Positions 23,791 through 35,326 of a stretch of DNA of 64,000 nucleotides are shown here, piece after piece. Where the stretch lies: positions 149,861,834-149,925,833 of the forward strand of contig CM038217.1 in NCBI GenBank assembly GCA_021442155.1, given 5' to 3'. The first letter of the stretch is position 1. The number at the start of each line of letters is the position of its first letter. The notes under the pieces were generated by a model. It was given only the letters and a program-made list of their open reading frames with translations. It made no database searches and was not told where the DNA came from. Origin of the DNA: Cymbidium sinense (lineage: Eukaryota; Streptophyta; Magnoliopsida; Asparagales; Orchidaceae). The position numbers and the translations under genes were made by a program.

Positions 23791-26294
23791 ATTTTTATAT
23801 AAGAATTTAGATAGAGCTTTAAACTAACATGATAAAATAATTCAATCAAATGATACATTTAAATTTCAAATGTACATACTTACATCCATCATTTAAGTGT
23901 GCTAAAACTTATTGCATGTGTAGGTATACTTAGGATTTGATATCATATGCATGCTACATATGATGGAAAGAAATGAATGCACACATGTCATGTGATCATA
24001 ATTCATTATAATTAATCTTAAGATGCCTCTCTTATTGAATATGATTATTTAAAGTGAACCTAAATCTCGGATAAATTTAAAACACATAATAAACCATTCA
24101 TTAAAGAAAATTAATTAATTAACATGCTTTATAAATGATTTAAGGTAGGGATGAAAGAGAGTAATCATCTCCTTTTCTTCTCTTTATAACACCTAGTTGC
24201 TAAGTGTTAATCAAATAAAACACTAAATAAAATTTTTAAATCATTTAAACAACTTAAAGTGAAATCAAACTCTTATAATTAAATGCCTTTTTACACTTAT
24301 AAAATACAACTCTAATACTTAGTTAGGGCATACCACATAAGCCTTAATACACACACTTTAGATTAAGTCACCACTTCTAGCTTTATGTTAGGGCGGTGTT
24401 TAGTTTGATCTATGTTTGGTTTTATGATGCATTATTTTAGACTGGATGTTAGGGTGTATGCTTCGTAGACTGGATGTTAGGCCATGATCAGCCTAATCTG
24501 TAGGGGATTGTGTTTGAGGGGCTGCTTTAAAAATAAAAATATAAATGTTTTGCTTGCAGGTTGCTTATGCTACTAAGCATAATCCAAGTTAGGACAGGTG
24601 GGCTTGGTTACTCATGTGCAAGATGCTAAGTCCAAATTATACATATAACTGCTTGGGTTGTATAGTGTGTTTAGCTAACACCTATTTTATAAGTGTATTT
24701 AGATTTATTTTTTTTATTTTTAATATAATTTTGCATTAGGAATTAAGGTTAGTGTTACGGGGGATTAGGATGAGCAGTGGCTAGAAGGCTTTGTCCTGGG
24801 AGGCCCCGTGATGCCTTTGAAGCAAATTAAATCAAATGAAGAAATGAAGGAGATAAGAAGACCCTATAACACTTATTCATTTACAACTTGTAATTATTCC
24901 TTTATATTCTAGGTTGTATAAGGATAGAGCTCGGCTACACATTTTTCTTTTCAGGTTATATGGCGGCACCCGGCTGCACCGGCCTTTTATTCTTTTGCAC
25001 TAGATTTATAAATTAGTTGATGTTATGTTTAAATTGTGCAATAAAAATGGCATGCCTCTTCATAGTTTCTTTTTGAATGATGATTTAATATGTGGCCTGA
25101 ATCTAATTAGGCTCTTAGGAAAAAATAACTTTTCTATCCCAGCTACAACTCATAACTAAAATTTTCTATAACTCATAACCTGGCATAAATCCTAGGCATT
25201 AAATCAAGATAATTAAAAGATTTAGCAACCCCTTAGCATAATGTTGTATGCTTAACATCATACAGGCAAATTGCTTCACTCTTGCTAAGAGAGGGTTTCC
25301 ATCCTTGCACGATAGGGGAAGACTTGACCTTTTAGGGTCTCCTCTATGGTGGAAAACACCTCTTTCTTTTGATTTAGCCTATAATCTCATTTCATCATGC
25401 ATTTAGACATATGAAAATTCTATTACTTTTGTCAAAATGAAGTGTCAAAAATCAAATAAAATTTGAAATTTTTTGTATTATATTAAGTCATTACTCATTC
25501 CACTCATGCTCTAGTCTCTTAGGGAGTGGGTTTAAGGACTTTAGTTTCTTTCTAAATAATTATAAACTAACTATCCTGTAAAATCATATGATTTTCCTAC
25601 ATAGTTTTAAAGTGTATGAGGAGTTAGTTGGCTGCCACTCTAGGCGATTATAAGTCCAGCAGTCGGGTGATTTACCCTCTCTTGTGGAGGTAAACCTTAT
25701 ACCCATTTTTGCTTAGATTTAGGTCATGCTTTAGCTCTTGCTAATGCTCTCCAGATTTAGGATCCGAGGTAGCTATTTCCTTCGAGCTACAAGCATAAAT
25801 CCTCACCTCTTAGGCATTCCCACAATCTTATAGTGTTGGGCTAAAAGTCCTAGCTTTCTAATAAAATGTCAAATTTAAATAAATAATTCTCTTCAATTTT
25901 AAACATATAAAGCCCTACCATATGATAAATTAGAATGCTCATGAGGTATCCTAGTTTTGTGAGCATTCCCTACCCATTTCCTTTGGCTCTGATAATAAGT
26001 CTCTCCTTTTGATCCTTCCCACTTGATTTTCTAAACATAACCAATTTATTGATAGTCTTAATCTTGAAATCTTTAGAGACGATAATTTTCTAGTTTAATC
26101 GAGAGTATTCCTAAGGAAGTCACCCTCCTTAGGATGTAACTAACTATGGGGGCTTATCCTCATAGGGAACTTTAGAACTCAATTTAATATAAACCCTACT
26201 TTATTCATCCATGTAAAGTAGGGAAAAAATATTTAGTATATTCGAAGACCCATCATGCCTTAGGAGTCCTTATTAGGTGATTAGGTCCATTATA

Positions 26295-26330
26295 GGGTGA
26301 TGACTTCTATCTTTCAAGATAGTGCATCAT
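26295..26330 (+). promoter_or_regulatory. Conserved hairpin near the LTR2 3' end
   Basis: An inner stem CTATCT-TTCA-AGATAG (26,307-26,322) is enclosed by an outer stem TGATG/CATCA. It lies about 90 bp before the LTR end. The copy at 43,411-43,449 has CTATCT-TTCG-AGATAG; copies at 6,987, 37,238 and 56,775 (minus strand) keep it with small changes. Position suggests R/U5, for example a polyadenylation or packaging hairpin; this is inference. Confidence 0.55.
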
Positions 26331-27029
26331 TCCTTAATGTCATACTCCATCACTTCAATAAGTACACCCCTAGATCTGCATGGTGTCTCTCATATACATA
26401 CCAAAAATAAACACCATAGTGGTGACTTAATTATAATGTGTGTTAAGGCTTTGTGTAGTATGTTTTAACTAAGCATTAGAGTTGTACTTTTCTAAGTTTG
26501 AAATTGTTCAAAGTAGCATGATGGTGGATTTCATTTGAAGTTGTTTAATTAATTTGTGATATTAATTAGTATTTTATTTTTTATTTTATGTGATTTACAC
26601 TTAGCAATTAAGTGTTATATAGAGAAGGAAGAGGATTACCCTTTTTCATCCCTACCTTAAGCCACTTTCTAAAGCATATTGATTTAATTTAGTTCTCTTT
26701 AGTGAATAGCTTATTAAATGATTTTTAATTAATCCTATATTTAGGTTAACTTTAAATGATCTTATCCAATGTGAATGGCTTCTTAAGACTAATCTAATTG
26801 AATTACTATCACATGAAATATATTAAATCATTTCTTTCTATCACTTGTAACATGCATATGATATAATACTTAACATATCTATACATACAATATGTTTTGG
26901 CACACTTAAATGATGATGAATGTGTATGTTTGGAATTTATATTTATTTATTTTGATTGAATTATATAAATATATAAATTAAAGCTCTATCCAAATTCTAA
27001 TACCAAAATATATAAGGCTGGAATCACAT

Positions 27030-27660
27030 AAGTATGTGTCATTGTTAACCAGGGAACTGAGATAATCAAATGACCTCCTTGGGGCTAACTAAAGTCACGT
27101 ATTCTCAAGATGTCTAGACTATATACTTATTAACATTCCAAACCTATGTAAATCTATACATAAATGAGGAAAAGATAGTACTAATTTATATATAATACTG
27201 TACTAACAACTTAGGTGAATATGGATGCATGCATTCTTAGTAACAAAATGGGGTCTTCATCTTTTAACTAAGCACACATACACATATATAAAAGATATAA
27301 GCAAGTATGTGCCATTGTTAACCACGAAAGTGAGGTAATCAAATGACCTCCTTGGGGCTACTTAAAGCCTCATATTCCTGGGATGTCCATATTAAACACT
27401 TGCTATCTTAAGTACACATGAATGCATACACAACTATAAAGATGAAAATCATGCAAAGATTGTATTTTCTTTAGTTAAATCATTGAGGAATATGAATTAA
27501 AGCTCTATCTAAATTCTAATACCAACATACATAAGAATGAAACCAAATGAGTATGTGTCATTGTTAAACCAAGGAAGTGAGATAATCAAATGACCTCCTT
27601 GGGGCTACTTAAAGCCTCGTATTCCCGGGATGTCCAGACTAAACACTCATTCTTGTTCAA
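27030..27660 (-). repeat. Three tandem units of about 245-270 bp, inverted copy
   Basis: Units start near 27,038, 27,310 and 27,555 with CATTGTTAAMC, followed by ATCAAATGACCTCCTTGGGG, CTAAAG and GGGATGTCCA. They correspond to 23,150-23,790 in opposite orientation. Confidence 0.75.
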
Positions 27661-29552
27661 ACTTATATAAGTCTATATATATGAATCATAAGAAAGAGAG
27701 CTTTATTTAATATGCTTAAGCTATAAACACATACAAATCCTATGTATATTCATAACTATCAACACTCTAAGTATTATAATTGATCTATAAACTTTGAAAA
27801 ATAATTTTGAATTTATTAGTGATAATAGCCACACATATATTAAATTAGGCCAACACATGCAAGCTTACATAAAAGAAATTCATTTGATTCATTTATATTT
27901 GAAAACATGAATGCATGAAATCAGTTAACATACAACATCTAAAGTGATTGGAAAGGAATAATTAAATATAAACACATGGTTCATTCAATTAAATAAATTC
28001 CTAAGAACAATCACATTAAATAAACCCATTTAAAGAAAACCAAAGTTTCTTTATTAATTTATGACTTGAATTTTTGATTAAATTTAAAAAGGAGAAGAAT
28101 TATTTGTTATTTTAATCCCATTCTCGTGTTGGTGAACTTAATTAGTTTAAGAAGAGGTAGTTAGGTGAATTTTATGAATTAATTAAGTTAGATCCTTTAA
28201 TTAAATCAATTAACCACCTTTACCTATGCTTCTTTAATTTAATTAACTACTTAATTATAAGCCACAAATGACATGAACATGTGACGAAATAAAATTGCAA
28301 TGCTCCTACAAGGACCTAATGCAAATGGCACATAATTAAAGGTTCATTAAATTAAAGAACCTAATTAAGTACTTTTATGATTTTCTCATACTTATGGGCT
28401 AATCATAATTTCCTTAAGAGTCTTTATGTTATTAAACACATAAAGAGGAACCCTTAATTTCATTATTAATTATCTGCTGTGATTATGATTTCAATTTGAT
28501 TAATTAAGCCACTTAATTAACTAATTAAACCATTAATTAATCTCATTTTAATCAACTTTCTTTCAAAATGAAATGGACCTAGGAAGAGAAGCTAGCAAAG
28601 AGGTCCTAACCTTATTCCCTTGCCCATTCACTATTAAATAGTGATTAGTGAACTTAAATTAATCAATTTTTATTGTTTAGGGTGTTAATTAACCTTTAAA
28701 TAGATTAAGAGAGTAATTAGGGTTTAAATGATCAATTTTCTTAATTAACCAAGCAATAAATCCCAAGAAAATTATGGGAGGCAGATCATCTTATTAAACT
28801 AACACACAAAGTTTGGGATTAATAACTCAAATAATTAAGGCTTAGGTATGCTAATTAAGTTTATAATTAAACTCTAATTAAGCCTTAATAACTGTTCAAA
28901 ATTAATTGGAATTAATTTTAGATAATTCTCCTCTATTTTACCTTTAAAATGAGTACTTATTTGTATTATTTGGACTTTTTATAATTTATTATGAATTTTT
29001 AATGGTTCATCCAAAAAACCAATTATTAATGAATGATTAATGTGGTAATGAGATTGGCTACTTAAAATCAACTCTATGCATTGGTAGATTTCATATAGAT
29101 CTAAGATTAGTGAGATTAAACCCATGATTCTTAAGGGATTTAACATATTAAACCTAAAGGATTAATCACGATCGTTCCGATCACATGGAATGGACGATGC
29201 GTGATCTATCTTATGAGAATACCACCTTTTTTCACTGATAAGCTCAAAGCTTGGATAAATGAAAATGATCACACACCTTTAAAAAGAAGATCTAAAGGGA
29301 TCCAACGGTCAAAATCTCATGACATACAAAGGCCCAAAATTTTTTGAGATTTCTCGGTTATAATGGAAATTATCTCACCAAAGCTCAAGACCGACGGCTA
29401 ATGCTTGAGGAAGCTTCATCTGGATGAGGTGAGGCCTTTCTAAAAAACACGCATGCTAATTCGTTGGCTGTGGACCATAATCAGTATTCTGCCAAGTAAA
29501 AGCGATTGTCTTTTTGTGAATTTATGTTTGATTTTTTTAAAATTTGGATTTC

Positions 29553-30400
29553 TTCCTTAGAAATTTAGGTATGCTAAGAACCCATGTATTTTGTTTAATT
29601 TTGAAAATAGGATTCTTAAAAAACTTATCTAAGAAAATCCTAAGTGTTTCATTTGTATTTGGAATGTTTTGATTTTGAAAGGAGGATCCTTAGCAAATTT
29701 GGTATTCTAAGGAGATCCTAAGTGTTTGGTTTGTTTCTTGTTTTTGAGGATTGAAAGTGAGATTCAACTTAACAAATTTGGTATAAAAGAGGAAGTCGAC
29801 TTAGTTTTATGAGATGAAAATTACTTAGTAAATTTGAGTATGCTAAATGAAATTCAAATGATGTGTTTAAATTTTGATTTCATTGGTTTTGAAATGGAAA
29901 CTTCTTAGCAAATTTTATGCTGGGGGCTTTTAAAGGTGTTTGAAAATTTTTGTTTTGACTTTGGAAACTTCACTTAGCAAATTTGAAGATGCTAGGTGGA
30001 GTTCGAAAATATGTTTTGAAAATTTTTGAATTTTGGATTTGGAAACTTTACTTAACAAATTCGGGTATGTTAAATGAACTTCTAAATATATTTGAAAATT
30101 TTGAATTTTTGGATTTGGAGACTTCACTTAACAAATTTAGGCATGTTAAGTGAGGTTCCAAAATGTGTTTTGAAAATTTTTGAATTCTAGATTTGGATAC
30201 TTCACTTAAAAAATTTGGGTATGTTAAATGAAGTTCCAAATATTATTTGAAAATTTTGATATATGATTGTTTATTTTGATTTTAGATTTGAAAACTTCAC
30301 ATAGCAAATATGATTATGCAAAATAAAATTTCAAAGTGTGTTTTGAATTTTTTTTTTTGAATTTTGGGTTTTGGAGACTTCACTAAACAAATTTAGGTAG
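29553..30400 (+). repeat. Tandem repeat of about 75-95 bp, each unit with a hairpin
   Basis: About ten units share ACTTCACTTARCAAATTTRG and GTATGYTAARTGAAGTTC. Hairpins in the units keep pairing through base changes: CACTTAGC/GCTAGGTG (29,971-29,998), TTAAC/GTTAA (30,052-30,073), CACTTAAC/GTTAAGTG (30,125-30,152), CTTCA..TTAA/TTAA..TGAAG (near 30,199-30,234). The loop core AAATTTRGGYAT is conserved. Overlapping minus-strand frames encoding repeated SKSKIQKFSKHI-like peptides are by-products of the repeat and are not proposed as genes. Confidence 0.7.
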
Positions 30401-30552
30401 GTCTCCTAAGGCATAGTTTAATCCTATGATTAATCATTCTAAGTCTTTGGATGTGTTATAACAAATTGTTCTTTAAGAAAATCTTAGATCTATAATTTAA
30501 ATCTAAGAAGAGGAGATTGAGTCATCACTCCAAAAGTGAGGTCAACATATAC

Positions 30553-31117
30553 ATATCCTTGATGACTTGAATACAACTAACATTAACTCATTTCTTTTTT
30601 AGAACTATCCAAAGCACTTCTCTTGGAACTTTATCATTTGCTTTCTCCAAATCAACAAATATCATATGTAGATCCTCTTACTTTCTCAATACTTCTCTAT
30701 CAAATCTTTCAACAAGTGTATAACATTCATAGTAGATCTATTCATCATAAAATCAAACTAATTTTGAGAAATTTTTATATCACATCGTAATCTATGCTCA
30801 ATTACACTTTCCTCATAATTTAAATGTATAAAACATTAACTTAGTTCCTCTATAATTTGAATACTCTTGTGCATTATCTTTATTCTTAAAAATAGTAACC
30901 AACAAATTCCTTTATGTTGAGATCTTAGCTTTTTTAAAATAACATTAAAAAATATGAATAAATTTTTGATTTGGATTTTCAATTCTATTAGAATATCATC
31001 AAGGCATACTATTTTTTTACAGTTCATTTTCTTTTGTCCAAATTTAATTTTATGAATACGATGATAAAAATAAAATTTTCTATTTTTATTTAAAAAAATA
31101 AAATTATTAAAATTCAT
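30553..31117 (-). pseudogene. L1-type LINE reverse transcriptase remnant
   Basis: Reading the minus strand, about 30,800-30,720 gives RLRCDIKISQNQFDFM and RSTMNVIHLLERF. About 30,690-30,620 gives DLHMIFVDLEKANDKVPREV, the first catalytic aspartate region of the RT palm, and about 30,575-30,555 gives CIQVIKDMY. A weaker upstream part extends to about 31,110. Plant L1 elements copy themselves by target-primed reverse transcription. This fragment has stops (one just before VNVSCIQ) and frameshifts and is cut at 30,548 by the LTR2 start, so it is inactive. Confidence 0.75.
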
Positions 31118-31240
31118 CGTATAAGAATTTAAAAAGGATTACAAATCACTTGTTTGCAGTGCTTCTCTCAATATGTTAAATTGCTTCTTAACTAGGCCTT
31201 GAATTTGTCTCTCCTAATATTTAATCTTTAAAATAATGAG

Positions 31241-31486
31241 TTATTTATAGGCATCGAGTTCGCTAGATATGATCCTCTGGGTCAAATACATGATCAATAT
31301 ATGGCAGTAGTCCATCCAATGATAATAAAATGCATTAAGACTATTTTGATTAATACATGGCAGATTTCTTGTCGAAAATGCTGCTAGGATAAGAAGCCAG
31401 CGGCGGAGATTGAAGGAGAGGAGGAATCTTACTTTAGCTACGGCCCGTTTCAACCGGCTGAGAAGATGAAATCTGTCTGAAGACAT
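31241..31486 (-). CDS. Short basic ORF, possible 5' end of an unrecognised small protein gene
   Basis: The open frame extends from 31,618, but a start at 31,486 gives a more protein-like beginning, MSSDRFHLLSRLKRAVAKV then RFLLSFNLRRWL, a basic amphipathic helix. Similar openings (LxRLKRAVKKVxFLLSF) occur, from memory, in small plant proteins of unknown function. After about 40 residues the sequence loses character and reads like spacer. It could be the first exon of a decayed gene, or chance. Nothing nearby suggests a function. Confidence 0.25.
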   Translation of the reverse strand: MSSDRFHLLSRLKRAVAKVRFLLSFNLRRWLLILAAFSTRNLPCINQNSLNAFYYHWMDYCHILIMYLTQRIISSELDAYK

Positions 31487-32292
31487 GGGTTTTGGTTGAT
31501 TGGGGAAGAAGAAGAGCAGCAGATGTGAAGAGAACTCTAGAGACGGATAGGGAATTTTTAGGATAAAAGAAACATAGGTAATGAGTCCAACAAGAATGAA
31601 ATAAACCAAAAGGAACATGATTCATCGTCATTTAGTTTGATATAAAAGAATTTTCAGTTTTTTTTTATCATTTGAAATAAGTGGGATCGACATAACATAT
31701 CATAAGATGAAAATAAAGAAAATTACAAAAAAAAGGAACGATCTTTATTTGAAAATTTTTCATATCAAAATATCATATACCATAGATCTATTTAAATCAA
31801 AACTTCAAAAATATAACAAGATCATTTTTATTATTATATATCTATATTGTATTGTATCATTTCTCTTAAAATTATAATCCAACAAATTCTTCAAAAAAAC
31901 CACTAAATTTGAGATTTCTTTTATTTTAAAAATAAAAAAATTTCATAAGCCAATAAAATTTTTTTTCCTAGAAAATTTTTTTTTTTTCTTTTAATACTAA
32001 ATTTTTTTAATCATTTTTTTTGTCCTTCATAATATTAATTTTAACTTTAATTAAAATAAATATTATTATATTTTAAGATTTAATAAATATAATTATATTT
32101 ATTCAAATTGATGATAAATAATTCACAATAAATAAAAAAAAATAAAATAATTATTAAATTTTCTTTATTTAATATAATTAAAGCATAAATAATTTATTAA
32201 AGAAAAATTATTTAATAAATAAATATTAAATCTTATGAAATTTATATAATAAAAATTCTTATTAATTATTAATGTTTAATATAGTAATAAAA

Positions 32293-32295
32293 TTA

Positions 32296-32338
<43 letters not shown>
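32293..32338. repeat. (TA)n microsatellite
   Basis: About 22 TA units with one C interruption. Confidence 0.9.
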
Positions 32339-32866
32339 TAAATTTGGGTCATTATGTTAATATAAAATGATAATATTCAAATTTTTATTTATTTATCAAT
32401 TAATAATTAATATCTTAGAAAATTTGTAAATTAATTACTAATAATTAAATATTAAAAATAAATTTTATTTGTATTTGATTTTATTTTTAATATTTTAGAA
32501 AATTTGTAAATTAATTACTAATAATTAAATACTGAAATAAATTTTATTATTGATTTTATTTATTTTTTTTTTAGTCAAGAAAAAAATTTTATTTATAATT
32601 TATCTATATTTTATTTGATAATATTTATTTTTTAATTGAATACTTTAATTAGAATAAATTTTAATTAATTTACATATAATAAAGATCAATACAAATATTT
32701 ACTTTACATTCATAAAAATATTTACAATAAGTGAATACTTATTTACATAAAAAAAAAAATATAGACACGATTTACTTTTACATAAAAATAATAGAAAGTA
32801 TTGTAATCAGTATTCATTTTATACTTCTTTTCTTTACAGATTCTAAATAAATAACCAAAAATATAT

Positions 32867-33134
<268 letters not shown>

Positions 33135-33726
33135 TATCTTCAAATTTTCCATTTATACTGTTAATATATTAGCTGTCAATCTGAGCAATCTCCATCTTTG
33201 CAACAAAAGCCATCATTAATTCATATATGAAGTTCCCAGCACGCCATTCATCCATTTCGAGATAATTGCTGTGAATTCATTATTATTTGGAATCTTTATG
33301 TGACTTTTTTTAACTTAGATTATGAGCATAATATCTATGATATTGCTCATATGACCTGAAATTGAATTCCATTCGTATAAGGCAAAGAAAAAAAAATATC
33401 ATAACATCTTAAATATTTTTATTATTATATCAAAATGAAATTAAAGCAACAAAAAATTAGTCAATGTTATAATAATTTTTATTTTCATTTTAAAAAAAAA
33501 TTAAATTTTTTTTATTTTCATTTTAAATATTTATTTTATCTTCTTCACACAAAATTATATTATGAGCGGATGCACAAAGACTTAAAATCAGTTCTTTTGT
33601 TACTTTATTTTGTAAAGTGCTATCAAATTTTTATTTGATTACAAATTTATATTAGTTTTTATGAATTTGTCTTAGCAATTAAATTTATTAAAATATAATA
33701 GTTATTAGAAATTATTATCTATTTTT

Positions 33727-33746
33727 TAATAATAATAATAATAATA

Positions 33747-33795
<49 letters not shown>
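33727..33795. repeat. (AAT)n microsatellite
   Basis: About 22 AAT units with a single interruption, inside the upstream part of the NFD4-like duplicated segment. It is absent from the second copy (39,930-39,960), where only a short A-run stands. Confidence 0.9.
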
Positions 33796-34107
33796 TTCAT
33801 TCTAACTTACAAAGTATCTCTTTTATTACAACGTTTGTATATTATAATAGTTTTTATGTGACAATAATTTTTCAATTGCTATAAAAAAATTTTATGATGA
33901 AAAATAATTTTTTAAAGATTTAAATTTGTTAAAGTATAATAACTATAATAATTTTTCTAATTTATTTTTAAATGAAAATATAATATTTATCAAAGTTTTA
34001 ATTTTTTTTTTTCATAGTAATCACAGAACTACTTCTAGAACAGCTTACCGTCCCACAAGGCCATAGTCTTTTCTTAAATACTAACCCAACTCTATGGCTC
34101 CTAAACC

Positions 34108-35007
34108 ATGGCCTCTCCCAACCCGAACATGCCTTCTTCCTCCCTCCAATGGCTTAGTCTCATAGCCACAACATGGCTCCAATCCATCAATGGAGCCAAC
34201 ACAGACTTTCCTGTCTACTCGTCACAGCTGAAGCAACTCCTCTCCATCAGTGCAGCTCAATGACCTCGCCTTCGCCTCGGACACCGGCAAACTCTTCAGC
34301 TGGCTCGCAGGCATTGCAACCACCTATCTCCCTCTCCGAGCCATCCTCTTCATCGGTGCATCCTTCAGCCTTATTGGATATGGCCTTCAGTTCCTCTTCT
34401 TAACAAAAAAATCACTCACCTCTCATATTGGCAAGTGTTTCTCCTCACAGCTCTATCAGGCAATGGCATATGCTGGATTAACACTGTATGCTATCTTATC
34501 TGCATCAGAAACTTCTCTTCTTGCAGCAGAATTGCTGTAGGAATCTCAACCAGTTATGTTAGTTTGAGTGCTAAAGTATGCTCAGCCTTTGCTGAGGCAA
34601 TCTTCCGTCCTCAGGAAGAAAAGAAAGCTAAGGCTTATCTGCTTCTAAATGCAATTTGTCCTCTCCTTGTTGCTGTTGCTGCTTCCCCTGTTATTCGAGA
34701 AGATTTGAACAATAGAGAAGAAGGAAAAGATGGAGCTTTTCTGGTTATGTTTGTGATAACTATTGCGACAGGAATCTGTTCTGTTCTTAGCAGCATTAGT
34801 CCTGTATCATGTTGGTTTCGGTCAAGAGATAGTGTGATCAGTTTGGCTTTGCTTCTCGTTTCACCTGTATTGATAATGCCTGTTTATGTTAAGTTTAAGG
34901 CAAGGGATTGGGAGAAGCTGAGGAAAGTTTACGAACTAAGTGTGGAGGGAGGTGGTGGAAGAAAAGGAGGAGTGAAAGAAGAAACACAGGAAGCGGTTGA
35001 CTTATAA
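34108..35007 (+). pseudogene. NFD4-like / nodulin-like major facilitator fragment, copy 1
   Basis: The plus strand encodes the N-terminal half of a plant nodulin-like membrane transporter (NUCLEAR FUSION DEFECTIVE 4-like). From ATG at 34,108 it reads MASPNPNMPSSSLQWLSLIA, TTWLQSINGANTDFPVYSS and QLKQLL. In the next frame come LNDLAFASDTGKLFSWLAGI and the membrane segments YLPLRAILFIGASFSLIGYG. In a third frame (34,410-35,007) come SGNGICWINTVCYLICIRNF, VGISTSYVSLSAKV and AKAYLLLNAICPLLVAVAA, ending GGGGRKGGVKEETQEAVDL. Two frameshifts, near 34,247 (a 5-bp loss relative to copy 2) and near 34,405 (1 bp), break it. It also stops at about 300 residues, whereas full family members are near 550-600 with a second transporter half. 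Not functional as read; family assignment is good. Confidence 0.8.
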
Positions 35008-35081
35008 TTATTTTAATGCTAAAAGATTCACTTGAATTATATTTATAAAAAAATAATTAGAGAGATAAATTTAATATATAT

Positions 35082-35082
35082 A

Positions 35083-35131
<49 letters not shown>
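35082..35131. repeat. (TA)n microsatellite
   Basis: About 24 TA units just downstream of NFD4-like copy 1. Confidence 0.9.
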
Positions 35132-35137
<6 letters not shown>

Positions 35138-35326
35138 TTATTTATTTATTTCTATATCTCTATATAAAAGAGAGACTGAGAAATTTTTTGTATGGTATAT
35201 ATTAATTAAAAGCAGAGATCGTGTGATTAACTTTAGAATTTAGGTATGCATTTTTTATCCAATTTTATTTTGGCTAATTATAAAAATTTGTACAAATCAA
35301 TTTTTAAACACTAAATAGTATTTCAC

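Larger units (their letters stand above)
17939..26416 (+). mobile_element. Giant LTR of family LTR2 (3' LTR), about 8.5 kb, non-coding
   Basis: It starts TGTTGACCTCAC after a polypurine tract and ends near AAATAAACACCA (26,416). Matching ends are seen at 43,531 (CACCACA) and, reversed, at 37,072 and 56,632 (TGTGG). Contents in order: A/C-rich low-complexity and tandem blocks (18,170-20,110), a short unique-looking part (20,300-21,450), AT-rich sequence, three units of 240-270 bp (23,150-23,790), and the 2-kb module at 24,370-26,416 that recurs in all other LTR2 copies. No gene is recognisable on either strand over 8 kb. An LTR this long is unusual but not unknown in Tat/Ogre elements. Confidence 0.65.
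26417..30547 (-). mobile_element. Inverted partial LTR2, joined back-to-back with the previous LTR2
   Basis: On the minus strand it starts TGTTGACCTCACTTTTG at 30,547 and runs to 26,417, where it meets the end of the plus-strand LTR2. It is the reverse of the arm ending near 24,370, beginning with GTGGTGACTTA, and includes the three 240-270-bp units (27,030-27,660). It lacks the 2-kb terminal module, so it is truncated at the junction. No target duplication matches its two flanks. Its start adjoins a LINE coding remnant. Confidence 0.7.
33531..35020 (+). repeat. Segmental duplication, copy 1 (contains NFD4-like pseudogene)
   Basis: It matches 39,734-41,197 from the phrase TTATTTTATCTTCTTCACAC to just past the pseudogene stop. 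About 550 bp of AT-rich upstream sequence is included, so genomic DNA rather than a processed transcript was copied. No poly(A) tail follows. Both copies run in the same direction. Confidence 0.85.

Noticed and set aside
29930..30239. Overlapping minus-strand reading frames encoding repeated SKSKIQKFSKHI-like peptides
   Set aside because: The periodicity comes from the 75-95-bp DNA tandem repeat, the units differ in length and shift frame, and the region is part of a non-coding LTR2.
34108..35007. A functional NFD4-like transporter gene
   Set aside because: Two frameshifts split it into three frames, and only the first half of the transporter is present.
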